The notes: generated by a model not told the origin, from the sequence alone. Shown: positions 36,277 to 45,429, counted from the first letter of the stretch. The stretch is DNA of 64,000 bases from Neorhizobium alkalisoli (GCF_002968635.1 NZ_PVBN01000003.1:496001-560000); one strand, 5' to 3'. Program-made: numbers and translations.

Positions 36277-36376
36277 TACGCCTTACCCCCTTTGCGCCTT
36301 CGAGGCGCGATGCAACGAGGCCCTTCGCTACCGGTCTAGGGCGCCTGAGCGAGAGCTCGCCTACAAAAGCCCCAGC

Positions 36377-37462
36377 TTACTGGCTGGCGGCAGTGTCGTT
36401 CTTCAGCCAGTACTTCACGACCTGGCTGACCACTTGCGGCGTCACGGGCACGTAGCCGAGCGCTTCAGCGTCCTTGCTGCCGTTTTCGAATGCCAGGCGG
36501 AAGAAGTCCCGAACCCGCCCGACCCTGTTCGATCCGATTTTCGTGGAAACGATTGCGAAAGTTGCGCCGCTGATCGGATAGGCGCCCTCACCCGGTTGAT
36601 CGGTCAACGACATGGCGAAATCCTTGGCCTCATCCCAGACGGTGGCGCTAGCGGCGGCCCGCACACCTTCCGGCCCCGGCTTCACGAACTTACCCGCCTT
36701 GTTGCCGATGGCTGCGAAAGGCAGATTTGCCCGTTCCACCTGGCCGAAATCGGCATAGGCGATCGCGCCCTTGGTCGCCTGTACGGCGCGTATCAGGTCC
36801 CGCGTACCCTCGACCCCTCGGCCCACCGGCCAGGCGATCAGAGTGTCAAACCCATGGGTCGCCTTCCATTCCGGGCTGGTAGACGACAGATATTCCGTGA
36901 ACATAAAGGTGGTGCCCGAGCCATCCTTGCGGGTGATGGGGCTGATCGCGAGGTCAGGGAACGCGATATCCGGGTTGACGGTCTTGATCGCAGGGTCAGC
37001 CCAGGATTTGATCTTTCCCAGATAAATGTCGGCAAGGATCGGTCCCGTGAGATTGATCCCGCCCTTTTCGATCCCATCGAGGTTGACGGCGATAGCCACG
37101 CTGCCGAGCACGATCGGAAACTGCTGGCGACCACGCTTGGCCAGTTCCTCATGTGAAACGGGCACGTCTGATGCAGCGAAGTCGAGTTCGGGCTGGTCAA
37201 GGCGCATCAAGCCGGCCAGGGAACCTACCGGCTCGTAATCTACGGTCCAGTCCGGCGAACTGAAATCGCCGTCGTCCATACGGGCCTGCTCGTAGTTCTC
37301 GGCCCATTTGGCGATGATTGGCGCAGCGAAGGTCGACCCAGCCCCGCGTATCGGGTCTGCCATTGTCGCCGATGCCGAAAGCAGCAGACTGGCAAGGATG
37401 ACGCCGCCACGACGAGCGGTGGCCGCGTTCGGTCCCTGCATCTGTCGAAAGAAACGTTCCAT
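36377..37462 (-). CDS. pstS: PstS-like periplasmic phosphate-binding protein
   Basis: 361 residues with a leader (GGVILASLLLSASATMA) and PstS hallmarks: IRGAGSTFAAPIIAKWAENY, DYEPVGSLAGL, LDFAASDVPVS, ITRKDGSGTTFMFTEYL. These residues bind phosphate in known PstS proteins. GGGGTACCCG precedes ATG. Normally PstS feeds PstCAB; here the next gene is a Na/Pi cotransporter. It may scavenge phosphate for a PstCAB encoded elsewhere or act as a sensor. A weak Pho-box-like sequence is on the minus strand at 37601-37619. Confidence 0.9.
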   Translation of the reverse strand: MERFFRQMQGPNAATARRGGVILASLLLSASATMADPIRGAGSTFAAPIIAKWAENYEQARMDDGDFSSPDWTVDYEPVGSLAGLMRLDQPELDFAASDVPVSHEELAKRGRQQFPIVLGSVAIAVNLDGIEKGGINLTGPILADIYLGKIKSWADPAIKTVNPDIAFPDLAISPITRKDGSGTTFMFTEYLSSTSPEWKATHGFDTLIAWPVGRGVEGTRDLIRAVQATKGAIAYADFGQVERANLPFAAIGNKAGKFVKPGPEGVRAAASATVWDEAKDFAMSLTDQPGEGAYPISGATFAIVSTKIGSNRVGRVRDFFRLAFENGSKDAEALGYVPVTPQVVSQVVKYWLKNDTAASQ

Positions 37463-37732
37463 CGGGTACCCCTTGTGGCCGTTATTTGCGTCCGATCAGA
37501 TGCTCCGGACCGGCGGCAAAATTATCCCGCGACAGGTCTCCTCCGATCGGGACCGGGCATGATCCGAAAAGAAATCCTGACAATTTAAGTATTTTCCTTT
37601 GTTAACATCTTGATGACGGTGCGCTGCCCACAGGATCGATGCTTTTACCGCCGGAGAATATTTTCCCAGGAGACCGGTGTCATCTACGCTACACGAACCG
37701 AGCATAAGACCGTGCTGTTCGGGGAGTGAAGT

Positions 37733-38374
37733 ATGCACGGTCGCACCAATCTCACCGCCATGAGGCTGATGGATGCTTGCGAGCATCTGCTCTGCGAATC
37801 CGCGGCGCTGGAGGACCTGACGGCGCGACGCATTGCCGTCGAGGCTCATGCTACGCCCTCAGCGATCGCCTATCATTTTGGATGCCAGGAGGCGCTGGTG
37901 GCGGCGGTGGCCGAACGGGTCTATCGCAGGCTGAACGCCGAACGCCTAAGTCTGCTGCGCAGGGCCGTCGACCGGCGGGCGCCTGAACCGCCCGATCTCG
38001 AAGAGGTGATCGCCGCGCTTGTGGGGCCATCAATCCGCTGGAGTCTCGATCCGACCTCCAGCTACCCGGTCCTTTCGCATTTCACCGCAATGGCGAAGGT
38101 CCACCGCGAAGAGGCGTCGTACTATCGTAGGATCATCGACGATATCGAACACCATCGGGCCTTCATAGCTCCTTTGAAGCGAGTTGCTCCATGGCTCGAC
38201 GAAGTGGATATCGGCTGGCGGCTCAACTGCGCGCTCGGCATCCGTTCGCAGGTCACCCGAAGTCGCTCTCGTACCGAAGTGCTCACCAACAACCGCATGG
38301 ACCTCAATGATCCCGAACTCATCATTGCCCGAATGGTCGAAGTGATTGCCCCGATGTTCCGGCGGATGGCCTGA
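37733..38374 (+). CDS. TetR-family regulator
   Basis: 213 residues. The N-terminal helix-turn-helix reads ALEDLTARRIAVEAHATPSA and IAYHFGCQEALVAAV, typical of TetR (FYxHF-type box as IAYHFG); the C-terminal ligand domain is not recognisable. GGGGAG lies 6 bases before ATG. It is divergent from pstS and 123 bases upstream of the second phosphodiesterase gene on the same strand, so it probably controls one or both. A dyad (GAAC..AGCA with TGCT.GTTC, 37695-37720) just before the start may be its operator. Confidence 0.85.
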   Translation: MHGRTNLTAMRLMDACEHLLCESAALEDLTARRIAVEAHATPSAIAYHFGCQEALVAAVAERVYRRLNAERLSLLRRAVDRRAPEPPDLEEVIAALVGPSIRWSLDPTSSYPVLSHFTAMAKVHREEASYYRRIIDDIEHHRAFIAPLKRVAPWLDEVDIGWRLNCALGIRSQVTRSRSRTEVLTNNRMDLNDPELIIARMVEVIAPMFRRMA

Positions 38375-38497
38375 GCCACTTCCGCTCACTGGCCGATCCC
38401 CTCGCGCAATTCAAACAGCATTCGAAATCCGTCACTCCTGCGAAACAAAGGCCTTCTATCGATCCTCCAGACGAACCGTCATCCATGGAGGCATCCG

Positions 38498-39340
38498 GTG
38501 CGACGCGAAACGACTTTCATCCATCTTACCGACCTGCATATCGGCAGCGCCGACGATGACCATCTGCACAGCGACACAACTGAAACGCTGAACCAAATCC
38601 TTGATCTCGTCGTCACCGTGACGCCGAAACCGCAATTCGTGATCGCCAGCGGCGACCTGACCAATCGCGGCGATGCGGAAAGCTTTCGCCGCCTGAAGGC
38701 GATCATGGATGCAAAACTCGATATTCCGGTCGTCTACGCGCTCGGCAACCACGACACCCGCCCGGGCTTCTACGAGGGTATGGACATCGAGACCCATGAT
38801 CCGGATGCGCCTTACGACCACGACACCGTCATCGACGGCATCCACATCGTCACAATCGATTCCTCGACCCCCGGCCTGATTGGCGGCACGATCGATCCGA
38901 AACAGTTCGACTGGCTCGCATCCACGCTCGAGATCCATCCGGACCTGCCGAAGCTGATCGTTGTCCATCATCCACCGGCCCTGGGCGAAGAACCCGATGC
39001 GGCGCACTGGCGGACGATCCACTTCCCGCAGTCGGAACGCTTCCGTGAACTGCTGAGGGGTCGCAATATCATCGGCATCCTGAGCGGCCATATCCATCAC
39101 GACCGTGTCTCGGTCTGGCATGGCATTCCGGTTGTCGTGGGCACCGGCCAGCATGCCGCGACCGATATTCTGCGCACCGACATTCTCCGCATGGTGCGCG
39201 GCGCCTCCTTCGGCATCGGCACCATCCGCCCGTCCGGCCTTACTATGGCATTCGTGCCACTGCCGTCCGACCGTGCCGAGCTCAACACCTATCCGCTTGA
39301 ACTTCTGATGGCACGGGCAATGCCCGTCGCCGCTGAATAA
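38498..39340 (+). CDS. Calcineurin-like phosphodiesterase, second copy
   Basis: 280 residues, no signal peptide. All metallophosphoesterase motifs are present: LTDLHIG, IASGDLTNRGD, YALGNHDTRPG, VVHHPP and LSGHIHHD, as in CpdA/class III phosphodiesterases. GTG start with GGAGG 6 bases upstream. It is the first gene of the second importer cluster and overlaps the region just before the binding-protein start (39360). It resembles the enzyme at 14316-15143 in motifs but differs in the rest, so they may act on different esters. Confidence 0.88.
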   Translation: MRRETTFIHLTDLHIGSADDDHLHSDTTETLNQILDLVVTVTPKPQFVIASGDLTNRGDAESFRRLKAIMDAKLDIPVVYALGNHDTRPGFYEGMDIETHDPDAPYDHDTVIDGIHIVTIDSSTPGLIGGTIDPKQFDWLASTLEIHPDLPKLIVVHHPPALGEEPDAAHWRTIHFPQSERFRELLRGRNIIGILSGHIHHDRVSVWHGIPVVVGTGQHAATDILRTDILRMVRGASFGIGTIRPSGLTMAFVPLPSDRAELNTYPLELLMARAMPVAAE

Positions 39341-39359
39341 CTTGCCCAGGAGACCGCGA

Positions 39360-40655
39360 ATGCTGCGCAGAACCACGCTCAAACTCATGGCGACGCTCAC
39401 CGCCGCCTCTATGCTGCCCTTCGGCGCGCTTGCCGAAATGCCTGCGACCGTCGAAAAGCCGGTGACGATCAGTTTCTATAATTACAATCTCGCCTCCGCG
39501 AGCGCCGGTGCCGACGCGACCAGGGAACTGCTGGCGGCTTTCGAGAAGAAGTTCCCGAACGTCAAGGTCGAGACGGTCGCCGTTCCGTCGAACGAGATCA
39601 TCAACCGCGTCCAGGCCGATATCGTCGCCGGCAAGCAGCCCGACGTCGCCCAGCTGACCTTCCGTGACCTGATCTTCATCGCCAACGACCTCGGCGGCAA
39701 CCCGCTCGAAGACATGGTGAAACCGGACGAATTGAAGGCGCACCTTAGGGGTATGTTCGCCAAGGGCCTCGAACTCGGCAAGGTGGACGGCAAGACCTAT
39801 GGACTTGCCTACACCTTCTCGACGCCGATCCTCTATTACAATGCGGACCTCTTCAAGCAGGCCGGCCTCGACCCCGAGAACCCGCCAAAGACCTGGGCCG
39901 ACATCGACATTGCCGGCAAGGCGATCAAGGAAAAGACCGGCAGGAACGGATTCTTCCCCGGCGCCTACGGCCCAAGCGACGGCACCTTCGTCTATCAGGC
40001 GATCGTCATGTCGAACGGCGGCAGGGTGCGCGAAGGCAACAAGCTGACCTTCGCCGACCAGAATGCAGCCGAAGCGGTCAAGGCCATGCGCGACATGGTT
40101 GGCAGCGGCGCCCATGCCAAGATCGATCCGGCCAGCGCGACGGATACCTTTGCGGCCGGCAATCTCGGCATGTTCCTTTACACGACCGCGACGCTGAGCA
40201 GCTTCAAGAAGGCGGCGGCCGGCAAGTTCGATCTTCGCCTCGCCCCGATGCCGTCCTTCGGCGAAAAGCCGACGGCGCCGACCAATTCCGGCAGCGCACT
40301 TTTCGTCTTCAGCAAAGACCCGGCCAAGCAGCGCGCTTCCTACGAACTCCTGAAGTTCCTGACCAGCAAGGAAGCCTACACGGTCATCACCACCAAGATC
40401 GGCTACCTGCCGCTGCGGCTCGATATCGTCGACGACCCGAACTACCTCGGCGCCTGGGTCAAGGATAATCCGATGTTCCGCGCCAATCTTGAGCAGCTGA
40501 ACCGCCTGACGCCGAATGTCGCCTTCCCGGGGCCGAACTACCGCCAGGTCGAAAAGATGATGATGGACTCGGTCCGCGAAGCCGTCTTCGGCAGCGGCGA
40601 TCCGGTGGCCACGCTGAAGGCCGCCCAGGTCCAGGGCCAGGATCTCATGCCCTAA
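39360..40655 (+). CDS. Periplasmic substrate-binding protein of the second ABC importer
   Basis: 431 residues, extracellular solute-binding family 1. Leader MLRRTTLKLMATLTAASMLP, then TISFYNYNLASASAGADAT, YYNADLFKQAGLDPENPPKT and LPLRLDIVDDPNY. AGGAGA is 5 bases before ATG 39360; a TTG at 39342 would overlap the preceding stop. It is homologous to the binding protein at 18092-19363. A stem-loop follows the gene (40676-40698), a common device to keep binding-protein mRNA more stable than permease mRNA. Confidence 0.9.
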   Translation: MLRRTTLKLMATLTAASMLPFGALAEMPATVEKPVTISFYNYNLASASAGADATRELLAAFEKKFPNVKVETVAVPSNEIINRVQADIVAGKQPDVAQLTFRDLIFIANDLGGNPLEDMVKPDELKAHLRGMFAKGLELGKVDGKTYGLAYTFSTPILYYNADLFKQAGLDPENPPKTWADIDIAGKAIKEKTGRNGFFPGAYGPSDGTFVYQAIVMSNGGRVREGNKLTFADQNAAEAVKAMRDMVGSGAHAKIDPASATDTFAAGNLGMFLYTTATLSSFKKAAAGKFDLRLAPMPSFGEKPTAPTNSGSALFVFSKDPAKQRASYELLKFLTSKEAYTVITTKIGYLPLRLDIVDDPNYLGAWVKDNPMFRANLEQLNRLTPNVAFPGPNYRQVEKMMMDSVREAVFGSGDPVATLKAAQVQGQDLMP

Positions 40656-40675
40656 CGAAATCCCGAGGAGATGCC

Positions 40676-40698
40676 GGGCGGGTCTCGCTTTCCCGCCC
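40676..40698 (+). other. Stem-loop after binding-protein gene
   Basis: GGGCGGG (40676-40682) pairs with CCCGCCC (40692-40698), loop of 9 bases, no T tract. It lies between the binding-protein and permease genes and may protect the upstream mRNA or weaken read-through. Confidence 0.5.
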
Positions 40699-40728
40699 CG
40701 CGTCGGTTTCTTCGATCCAGGTGGCTTC

Positions 40729-41679
40729 ATGACAGATATTCAGGCCGATCTTGCCAGGCCGCTCACCCTTGCCCGCGCCACCCCGGCAGCACGAGAGCGC
40801 GGCACGTTCACCGTCCTGCCATGGCTCTATCTCACGCCGGCACTCGTCCTGCTGATGGTCTGGACCTATATTCCCCTGGTCGAAGCATTCCAGCTCTCCT
40901 TCTACCAGTGGAACATGCTGCCGACCGCGCCGCAACGCTTCGTCGGACTCCGCAATTACCAGCGCCTCATGGCGCTTCCGGAGATGCGCAACGCTCTCTG
41001 GAATACCCTCTACTATATTCTCGGCCTGTTCCCGATGTCAGTGATCATCCCGCTCTTCGTGGCGATCTGGACGCAGGATCTTACCGGCCGTGCCAGAATG
41101 ATTTATCGCGCGCTGATCTTCGTTCCGATGATCGTGGCACCCGTGGTTGCTGCAATCCTCTGGCGCTGGCTACTCAACGAAGATCAGGGCCTGATCACGC
41201 TCGGTCTCGAGGGGCTAGGGCTCGGCCGCATCGGCTTCCTGACCGATCCGAAATATGCGCTGGCGACGCTCACCTGGATCACCGGTTGGAAATTGATCGG
41301 CTTTTCGACGCTACTCTTCTCCGCGGCGAATGCTGGCATCAATCCTTCCTATATCGAGGCCGCCCGCATCGACGGCGCCAGCCGCTGGGGCATTATTCGC
41401 GATATCCGCCTGCCGCTGCTCTCGCCGACCATCCTGTTGTTGTCGATGATGACGATCCTGTTCGGGGCGCAATGGAGCTTCGCCTATATCAACGTGCTGA
41501 CCAATGGCGGCCCACTGAAATCGACCACCAACATCTTCTACCTGCTCTGGGAATACGGTTTCCAGACCATGTCGGCCGGCTGGAGTTCGGCCGCCGGCAT
41601 GATTGCGTTTGCCGGTTTCGCGGTGATTGCGGCGGGCTGCATGTGGCTCATGAAGAGGTATGCGGTCTATGACAATTAA
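40729..41679 (+). CDS. ABC importer permease, UgpA/MalF type, second system
   Basis: 316 residues, six predicted membrane helices, first one TVLPWLYLTPALVLLMVWTY. EAA loop SYIEAARIDGASRWGIIRDI. AGGTGG is 6 bases before ATG. Its end overlaps the second permease gene. No ATPase gene follows, so the transporter needs an ATPase in trans; the one at 15140-16306 is the nearest candidate. Confidence 0.9.
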   Translation: MTDIQADLARPLTLARATPAARERGTFTVLPWLYLTPALVLLMVWTYIPLVEAFQLSFYQWNMLPTAPQRFVGLRNYQRLMALPEMRNALWNTLYYILGLFPMSVIIPLFVAIWTQDLTGRARMIYRALIFVPMIVAPVVAAILWRWLLNEDQGLITLGLEGLGLGRIGFLTDPKYALATLTWITGWKLIGFSTLLFSAANAGINPSYIEAARIDGASRWGIIRDIRLPLLSPTILLLSMMTILFGAQWSFAYINVLTNGGPLKSTTNIFYLLWEYGFQTMSAGWSSAAGMIAFAGFAVIAAGCMWLMKRYAVYDN

Positions 41680-42532
41680 AGCCTCCGAAACCAGCCGGGC
41701 TGCGGGCCTGGTGACGCCGAAAAGCGGCAGGCTTCGCCGCCTTGCCATTCACGCCATGATGATCCTGCTCTCCATCCTGTCAATCTTTCCGATTTACTGG
41801 ATGATCGTCACGTCGCTGCGGCCGGAAAACGAAACCTTCTCGACCGCGCTTTGGCCTGCGAACCCCACGTTCGAAAACTATGCATTTGTGTTGACCCGCA
41901 TTCCGATGCTGGAAATGCTCGTCAATACGACGGTTGTGGCTGCAGCAACGGCGGCGCTCCAGGTCGCGACCGGACTTTTCGCGGCTTACTCACTGGTTCG
42001 CTGGCGTATCCGGCTCGCGGGCCTCGTCCACGGTCTCATCGCGCTCTCCTGGCTCGTGCCGTTCCAGGTGACTATGATCCCGAATTATGTGCTCGCCTCA
42101 AGGCTCGGCCTTCTCGATACGCTGACAGGCCTCGTCGTGCCGAACGCCGTGGCCGCCTTCGCGATCCTGCTGCTGTACCATGCGATGCGCTCCTTTCCCA
42201 CCGAGATCCTTGAGGCGGCCCGCATCGACGGAGCGAAAAGCTGGCGCATCCTCTGGCAGATCGTCACGCCGAACATGGGCGCTCCGATCGCCTCACTTGC
42301 GATCATCGCCTTCATCTCCGCTTGGAACGAATATTTCTGGCCACTGCTGCTGTCGCGAAAGCCGGAAAATTCCGTCGTGCAGATCGGTCTGCAAATGTTC
42401 ATGACCCAGGAAGGCAATCTCTGGGGTCCGCTGATGGCCGCCGCCGCCCTTGCGAGCCTGCCGATCCTCGTCATCTACCTGATCCTGCAGCGCCACGTCA
42501 TCGAATCCTTCATGAAATCCGGAATTCGTTGA
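41669..42532 (+). CDS. ABC importer permease, UgpE/MalG type, second system
   Basis: 287 residues with six predicted helices (MMILLSILSIFPIYWMIVTS first). EAA loop EILEAARIDGAKSWRILWQI; C-terminus QRHVIESFMKSGIR is the usual MalG-type end. ATG 41669 is preferred over 41660 because AGAGG then has better spacing. The gene ends one base before the phosphatase gene, so the latter is part of the operon. Confidence 0.9.
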   Translation: MTIKASETSRAAGLVTPKSGRLRRLAIHAMMILLSILSIFPIYWMIVTSLRPENETFSTALWPANPTFENYAFVLTRIPMLEMLVNTTVVAAATAALQVATGLFAAYSLVRWRIRLAGLVHGLIALSWLVPFQVTMIPNYVLASRLGLLDTLTGLVVPNAVAAFAILLLYHAMRSFPTEILEAARIDGAKSWRILWQIVTPNMGAPIASLAIIAFISAWNEYFWPLLLSRKPENSVVQIGLQMFMTQEGNLWGPLMAAAALASLPILVIYLILQRHVIESFMKSGIR

Positions 42533-42533
42533 T

Positions 42534-43274
42534 ATGCTTGTCCATGAACGCCTGATTGCGCTGGAGGGCGCCCACAACGTCCGCGACCTCGGCGGTTACA
42601 GAACCGCAGACGGCGGCCTGACCCGCTGGCGCTCGATCCTGCGCGGCGACGCATTGCACCGCCTGAGCGACGCTGATATCGACACCTTGTTGGATAAGGG
42701 GCTGACCACAGTCATCGACCTGCGCAATGCCCACGAAATCGCCGTCGAAGCCAACCCATTCGTGGGGCGTGCCGAAGTGCGCTACCACAACACGCCGCTG
42801 TTTTCCGCATTGGCGCCGGTCGAGATGATGGCAAATGCCGAGGTCAGCTTCGACATGGGGGATCGTTATTGCCAGGCGATCGACGATTGTCAGCCGGCGA
42901 TTGCCGAAGTCCTGAAGACCATCGCCGACGCGCCTGAAGGGCTTGTGCTTTTCCATTGCAGCGCCGGCAAGGACCGCACCGGCGTAATCTCGGCGCTACT
43001 GCTCGCCAATGCCGGCGTCGATGAGACAACCATTATCGAGGATTACGCCCTGACGGCGACGATTTCCGGCCCGCTGATCGCGAGGCTACGGGAACGGGCA
43101 CTGGGCCGCGGCACGTCGCCGGGCCTGGTCGAAATTGTTCTCGCTTCCGAGCCGCGCAGCATGCGCCAGGCGCTCGACCATATCCGGGACACCTACGGCA
43201 GCGTAGGGGACTATCTAATCAGACTTGGCTTAGATGAAGCGAGGATAAAGCGGCTCAGAACCTGCCTGCGCTGA
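42534..43274 (+). CDS. Tyrosine-phosphatase-type (Y_phosphatase3) phosphatase in importer operon
   Basis: 246 residues. The catalytic loop is FHCSAGKDRTGV with Cys142 and Arg148; the Lys in HCxxGKDRTG marks the bacterial Y_phosphatase3 group (MptpB/LipA relatives), several of which act on phosphoinositides as well as phosphotyrosine. The N-terminus NVRDLGGYRTADGGLTRWRS is the other family mark. It begins 2 bases after the permease stop, where an ATPase gene would be expected. In this setting it more likely removes phosphate from the imported compound than from protein; that is inference. Confidence 0.88.
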   Translation: MLVHERLIALEGAHNVRDLGGYRTADGGLTRWRSILRGDALHRLSDADIDTLLDKGLTTVIDLRNAHEIAVEANPFVGRAEVRYHNTPLFSALAPVEMMANAEVSFDMGDRYCQAIDDCQPAIAEVLKTIADAPEGLVLFHCSAGKDRTGVISALLLANAGVDETTIIEDYALTATISGPLIARLRERALGRGTSPGLVEIVLASEPRSMRQALDHIRDTYGSVGDYLIRLGLDEARIKRLRTCLR

Positions 43275-43294
43275 GACAAACATCGGATGTCAGT

Positions 43295-44044
43295 TTGTCA
43301 GCTTCATCCTCGTCCACAGACTCTTCGGTTTCGTTTGAAGATGCGATCAACGTGCTTTTAGCCGGGCTGAGCAAAGCGATGGAGCCGTGCAAGCGCCAGC
43401 TGTCGTTTGGCAGCAAACCCGATCCATTCGCGGGCGACGTCACGAAGGCTGTAGCCGACGCCGGATTGTTCCGGCTACGGGCCGTCCTTATCGGATCGGT
43501 GGCATTTCAGCACCTATCTAGGGATGCTCGGCGTCCGGCTGCCCTCGGCGTCATGCAGACAGGTGACGCGGCTTTCGCGATCTCTGCGAGCATCCAAGAC
43601 AACTTGCCGCCGACCCTGGAAATCCTCCAGTCGGTCGATCCCGAATTCCGAGCGGTTCCGCACCAGGCGGACAAAGCCAAGGTGGTCGCCTTCCAGAACG
43701 CCAAGAGCTATCGGGTGGAGTTCCTGACGGGCAACCGAGGATCGGACGAATATAGGGGCAAGCCATCGCCCATGCCCGCCCTCGGCGGTGCGTCGGCGGA
43801 AAACCTCCGGTTCCTCGATTACCTGATCTACGAGCCCATCCGCACGGTACTTCTCTTCCGCGAAGGCGTGAACCGTGCCGGAGTAGAGATGCGGCCGCCC
43901 AATCGATGGAGCATCACATGGTCGCTCTACCGCGCCAACTGGCGATTCATCCACCAAGACGAGCTGACGGACGAAGAGCGGGCTTCGGGCCCTCTTCAAG
44001 TCGCTGTCACCGCAAGCCTCCTAAGCGCGCCGCATTACATTTGA
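43295..44044 (+). pseudogene. Decayed GSU2403-family nucleotidyltransferase-fold gene
   Basis: The frame reads ADAGLFRLRAVLIGSVAFQ, then MQTGDAAFAISASIQDNLPP, YRVEFLTGNRGSDEYRG and SAENLRFLDYLIYEPIRTVL, which I recall from the GSU2403 nucleotidyltransferase-fold family. Between AFQ and MQTGD the frame is wrong, while the plus-one frame gives TYLGMLGVRLPSAS, the expected family sequence. So an insertion near 43509 and a deletion near 43551 partly compensate each other. The usual N-terminal domain is missing and the C-terminus looks unrelated and runs 10 bases into the convergent subtilase gene. Best read as a truncated, frame-damaged gene. Confidence 0.6.
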
Positions 44045-45420
44045 CACAGCGTTCGGGCATTGAGCAGCCCCCACCCATAGACGGCGTCCTTGCCAGGTAT
44101 TCCCATGTCGTTGGCCGACCGCATCAGCTCGGTCTCGACCTCGCGTAGGCCCATACCGGGGTTGGCACCCAAAAGTACGGAAACTGCCGCAGTCACGAAA
44201 GGTGCGGCAAACGATGTTCCGTTCTTCTTCCGCGCACCGGAAACCGAGGCGGCGGTCCATACTCCCACGCCGGGGGCAGCGATGTCGATATGATCGCCTT
44301 GCACTGCGCGCCTGTACGGCTTCCTGAATCTGTCCACCGCCGTCACGGCAATTACGTCCGGATATGCTGCGGGATAAACGGGCTTGGCATTCGGGCCGTC
44401 GTTGCCGGCCGCGGCGATGAGGATTGCGCCTTTGCCGATCGAGGCGCGTACTGCCTGTTCGAGCAGCAAGTTGGCTGGACCGGTCAGGCTGAGATTGACC
44501 ACCTTGATGTCCCGCGCAGCCAAAAGGTCGAGAGCCCGCACCAGATCATACACATTGGCGACGTCGGCCCTGCCCTTGTAAGGCCGGAAGGCATCGACGG
44601 CGACCAGTTGTGCGGCCGGAAGCAGGCCCGGAGCCCGACTGCCGGCTGCCCCCACCAGAAGTGCTGCGACCGCGGTACCGTGCTGTTCCCCCGACTGCGG
44701 TATCGTTTCATCGCCAAGGCGCAGAACTTCGATGCGGGCATCGGTAAGCGACGCGTGGTTTGCATTGATCGCCGTATCGATCAGACCGATTGGAGGTGGC
44801 GTCGTACACGCGCCGGTTTGGATCGGCCAGCCGACAATATGCCGGACAAGGGCGCATCCCCGCTCGCCGCACGCAGAGGTACCCTGCTGTTCTGGCCGAT
44901 AGAAATGATTGAAGTCCACCGATGCGGATGGAGCTTCGGCCAAAACCGTCTGCCGCGCCTCGTCAAGCCTTACGCCTTGCGGGATCGTCAGCCGCACCAG
45001 CTCGCCGCCGGTCAAGGCAACCGGCGTTCGTCCATCAACGCCGAAGCCATTCTGGATGAGATTGGAGATCGACTGCTCGCTAAGCCCGATGGCAACGATC
45101 TCGTTTGGCGAGCGATCGGGAACTGAAACCGACCGCCGGGCGGGAGCGCGGTCGACCTGGCGGAATAGCCGGGGAAACAGTGACCGCAAGTCTCCACCCT
45201 GCCGATTGTCGTCATCGTCATCGCCGCCCGCGACGCCGCTGAAGCTTCCACCGCCATCATCATCATCCCCTCCGTCGTCATCATCATCGTCGGCAAGGGC
45301 AGATACTGTTTCGGGCCATGGCCCGGCCAACTGCAGCACGGGCATCGCGACAATGGCGCCAAACGCAAGAATTGCCGTCAGGGAAAGGCGAGCGAGATAT
45401 TGTGCGATCGTGCGCGGCAT
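44035..45420 (-). CDS. Subtilisin-like (S8) serine protease, exported
   Basis: 461 residues. A leader or membrane anchor (LTAILAFGAIVAMPVLQLAG) is followed by an acidic low-complexity linker (residues 44-72, runs of Asp and Gly), an inhibitor-like pro-region, and an S8 catalytic domain with Asp215 (IGLIDTAI), His247 (GEQHGTAVA) and Ser403 (NGTSFAAPFV); Asn of the oxyanion hole lies in AAAGNDGP. Four Cys (including CGERGC) may form disulfides. It diverges from an ECF sigma/anti-sigma pair across 89 bases, so it is a likely target or an activator that cleaves the anti-sigma. Confidence 0.88.
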   Translation of the reverse strand: MPRTIAQYLARLSLTAILAFGAIVAMPVLQLAGPWPETVSALADDDDDDGGDDDDGGGSFSGVAGGDDDDDNRQGGDLRSLFPRLFRQVDRAPARRSVSVPDRSPNEIVAIGLSEQSISNLIQNGFGVDGRTPVALTGGELVRLTIPQGVRLDEARQTVLAEAPSASVDFNHFYRPEQQGTSACGERGCALVRHIVGWPIQTGACTTPPPIGLIDTAINANHASLTDARIEVLRLGDETIPQSGEQHGTAVAALLVGAAGSRAPGLLPAAQLVAVDAFRPYKGRADVANVYDLVRALDLLAARDIKVVNLSLTGPANLLLEQAVRASIGKGAILIAAAGNDGPNAKPVYPAAYPDVIAVTAVDRFRKPYRRAVQGDHIDIAAPGVGVWTAASVSGARKKNGTSFAAPFVTAAVSVLLGANPGMGLREVETELMRSANDMGIPGKDAVYGWGLLNARTLCQM

Positions 45421-45429
45421 TTCTATCTC

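Noticed and set aside
34660..36339. 559-codon plus-strand reading frame opposite the Na/Pi cotransporter.
   Set aside because: It is antisense to a clear membrane transporter and its His/Arg/Asp-rich composition is typical of a shadow frame in GC-rich DNA.
37601..37619. CCGTCATCAAGATGTTAAC on the minus strand as a Pho box for pstS.
   Set aside because: Only about two thirds of the positions fit the consensus and there is no tandem array, so it is mentioned but not listed as a feature.
39282..40730. 482-codon minus-strand reading frame opposite the second binding protein.
   Set aside because: Shadow frame: the plus strand encodes a complete solute-binding protein with leader and ribosome site.
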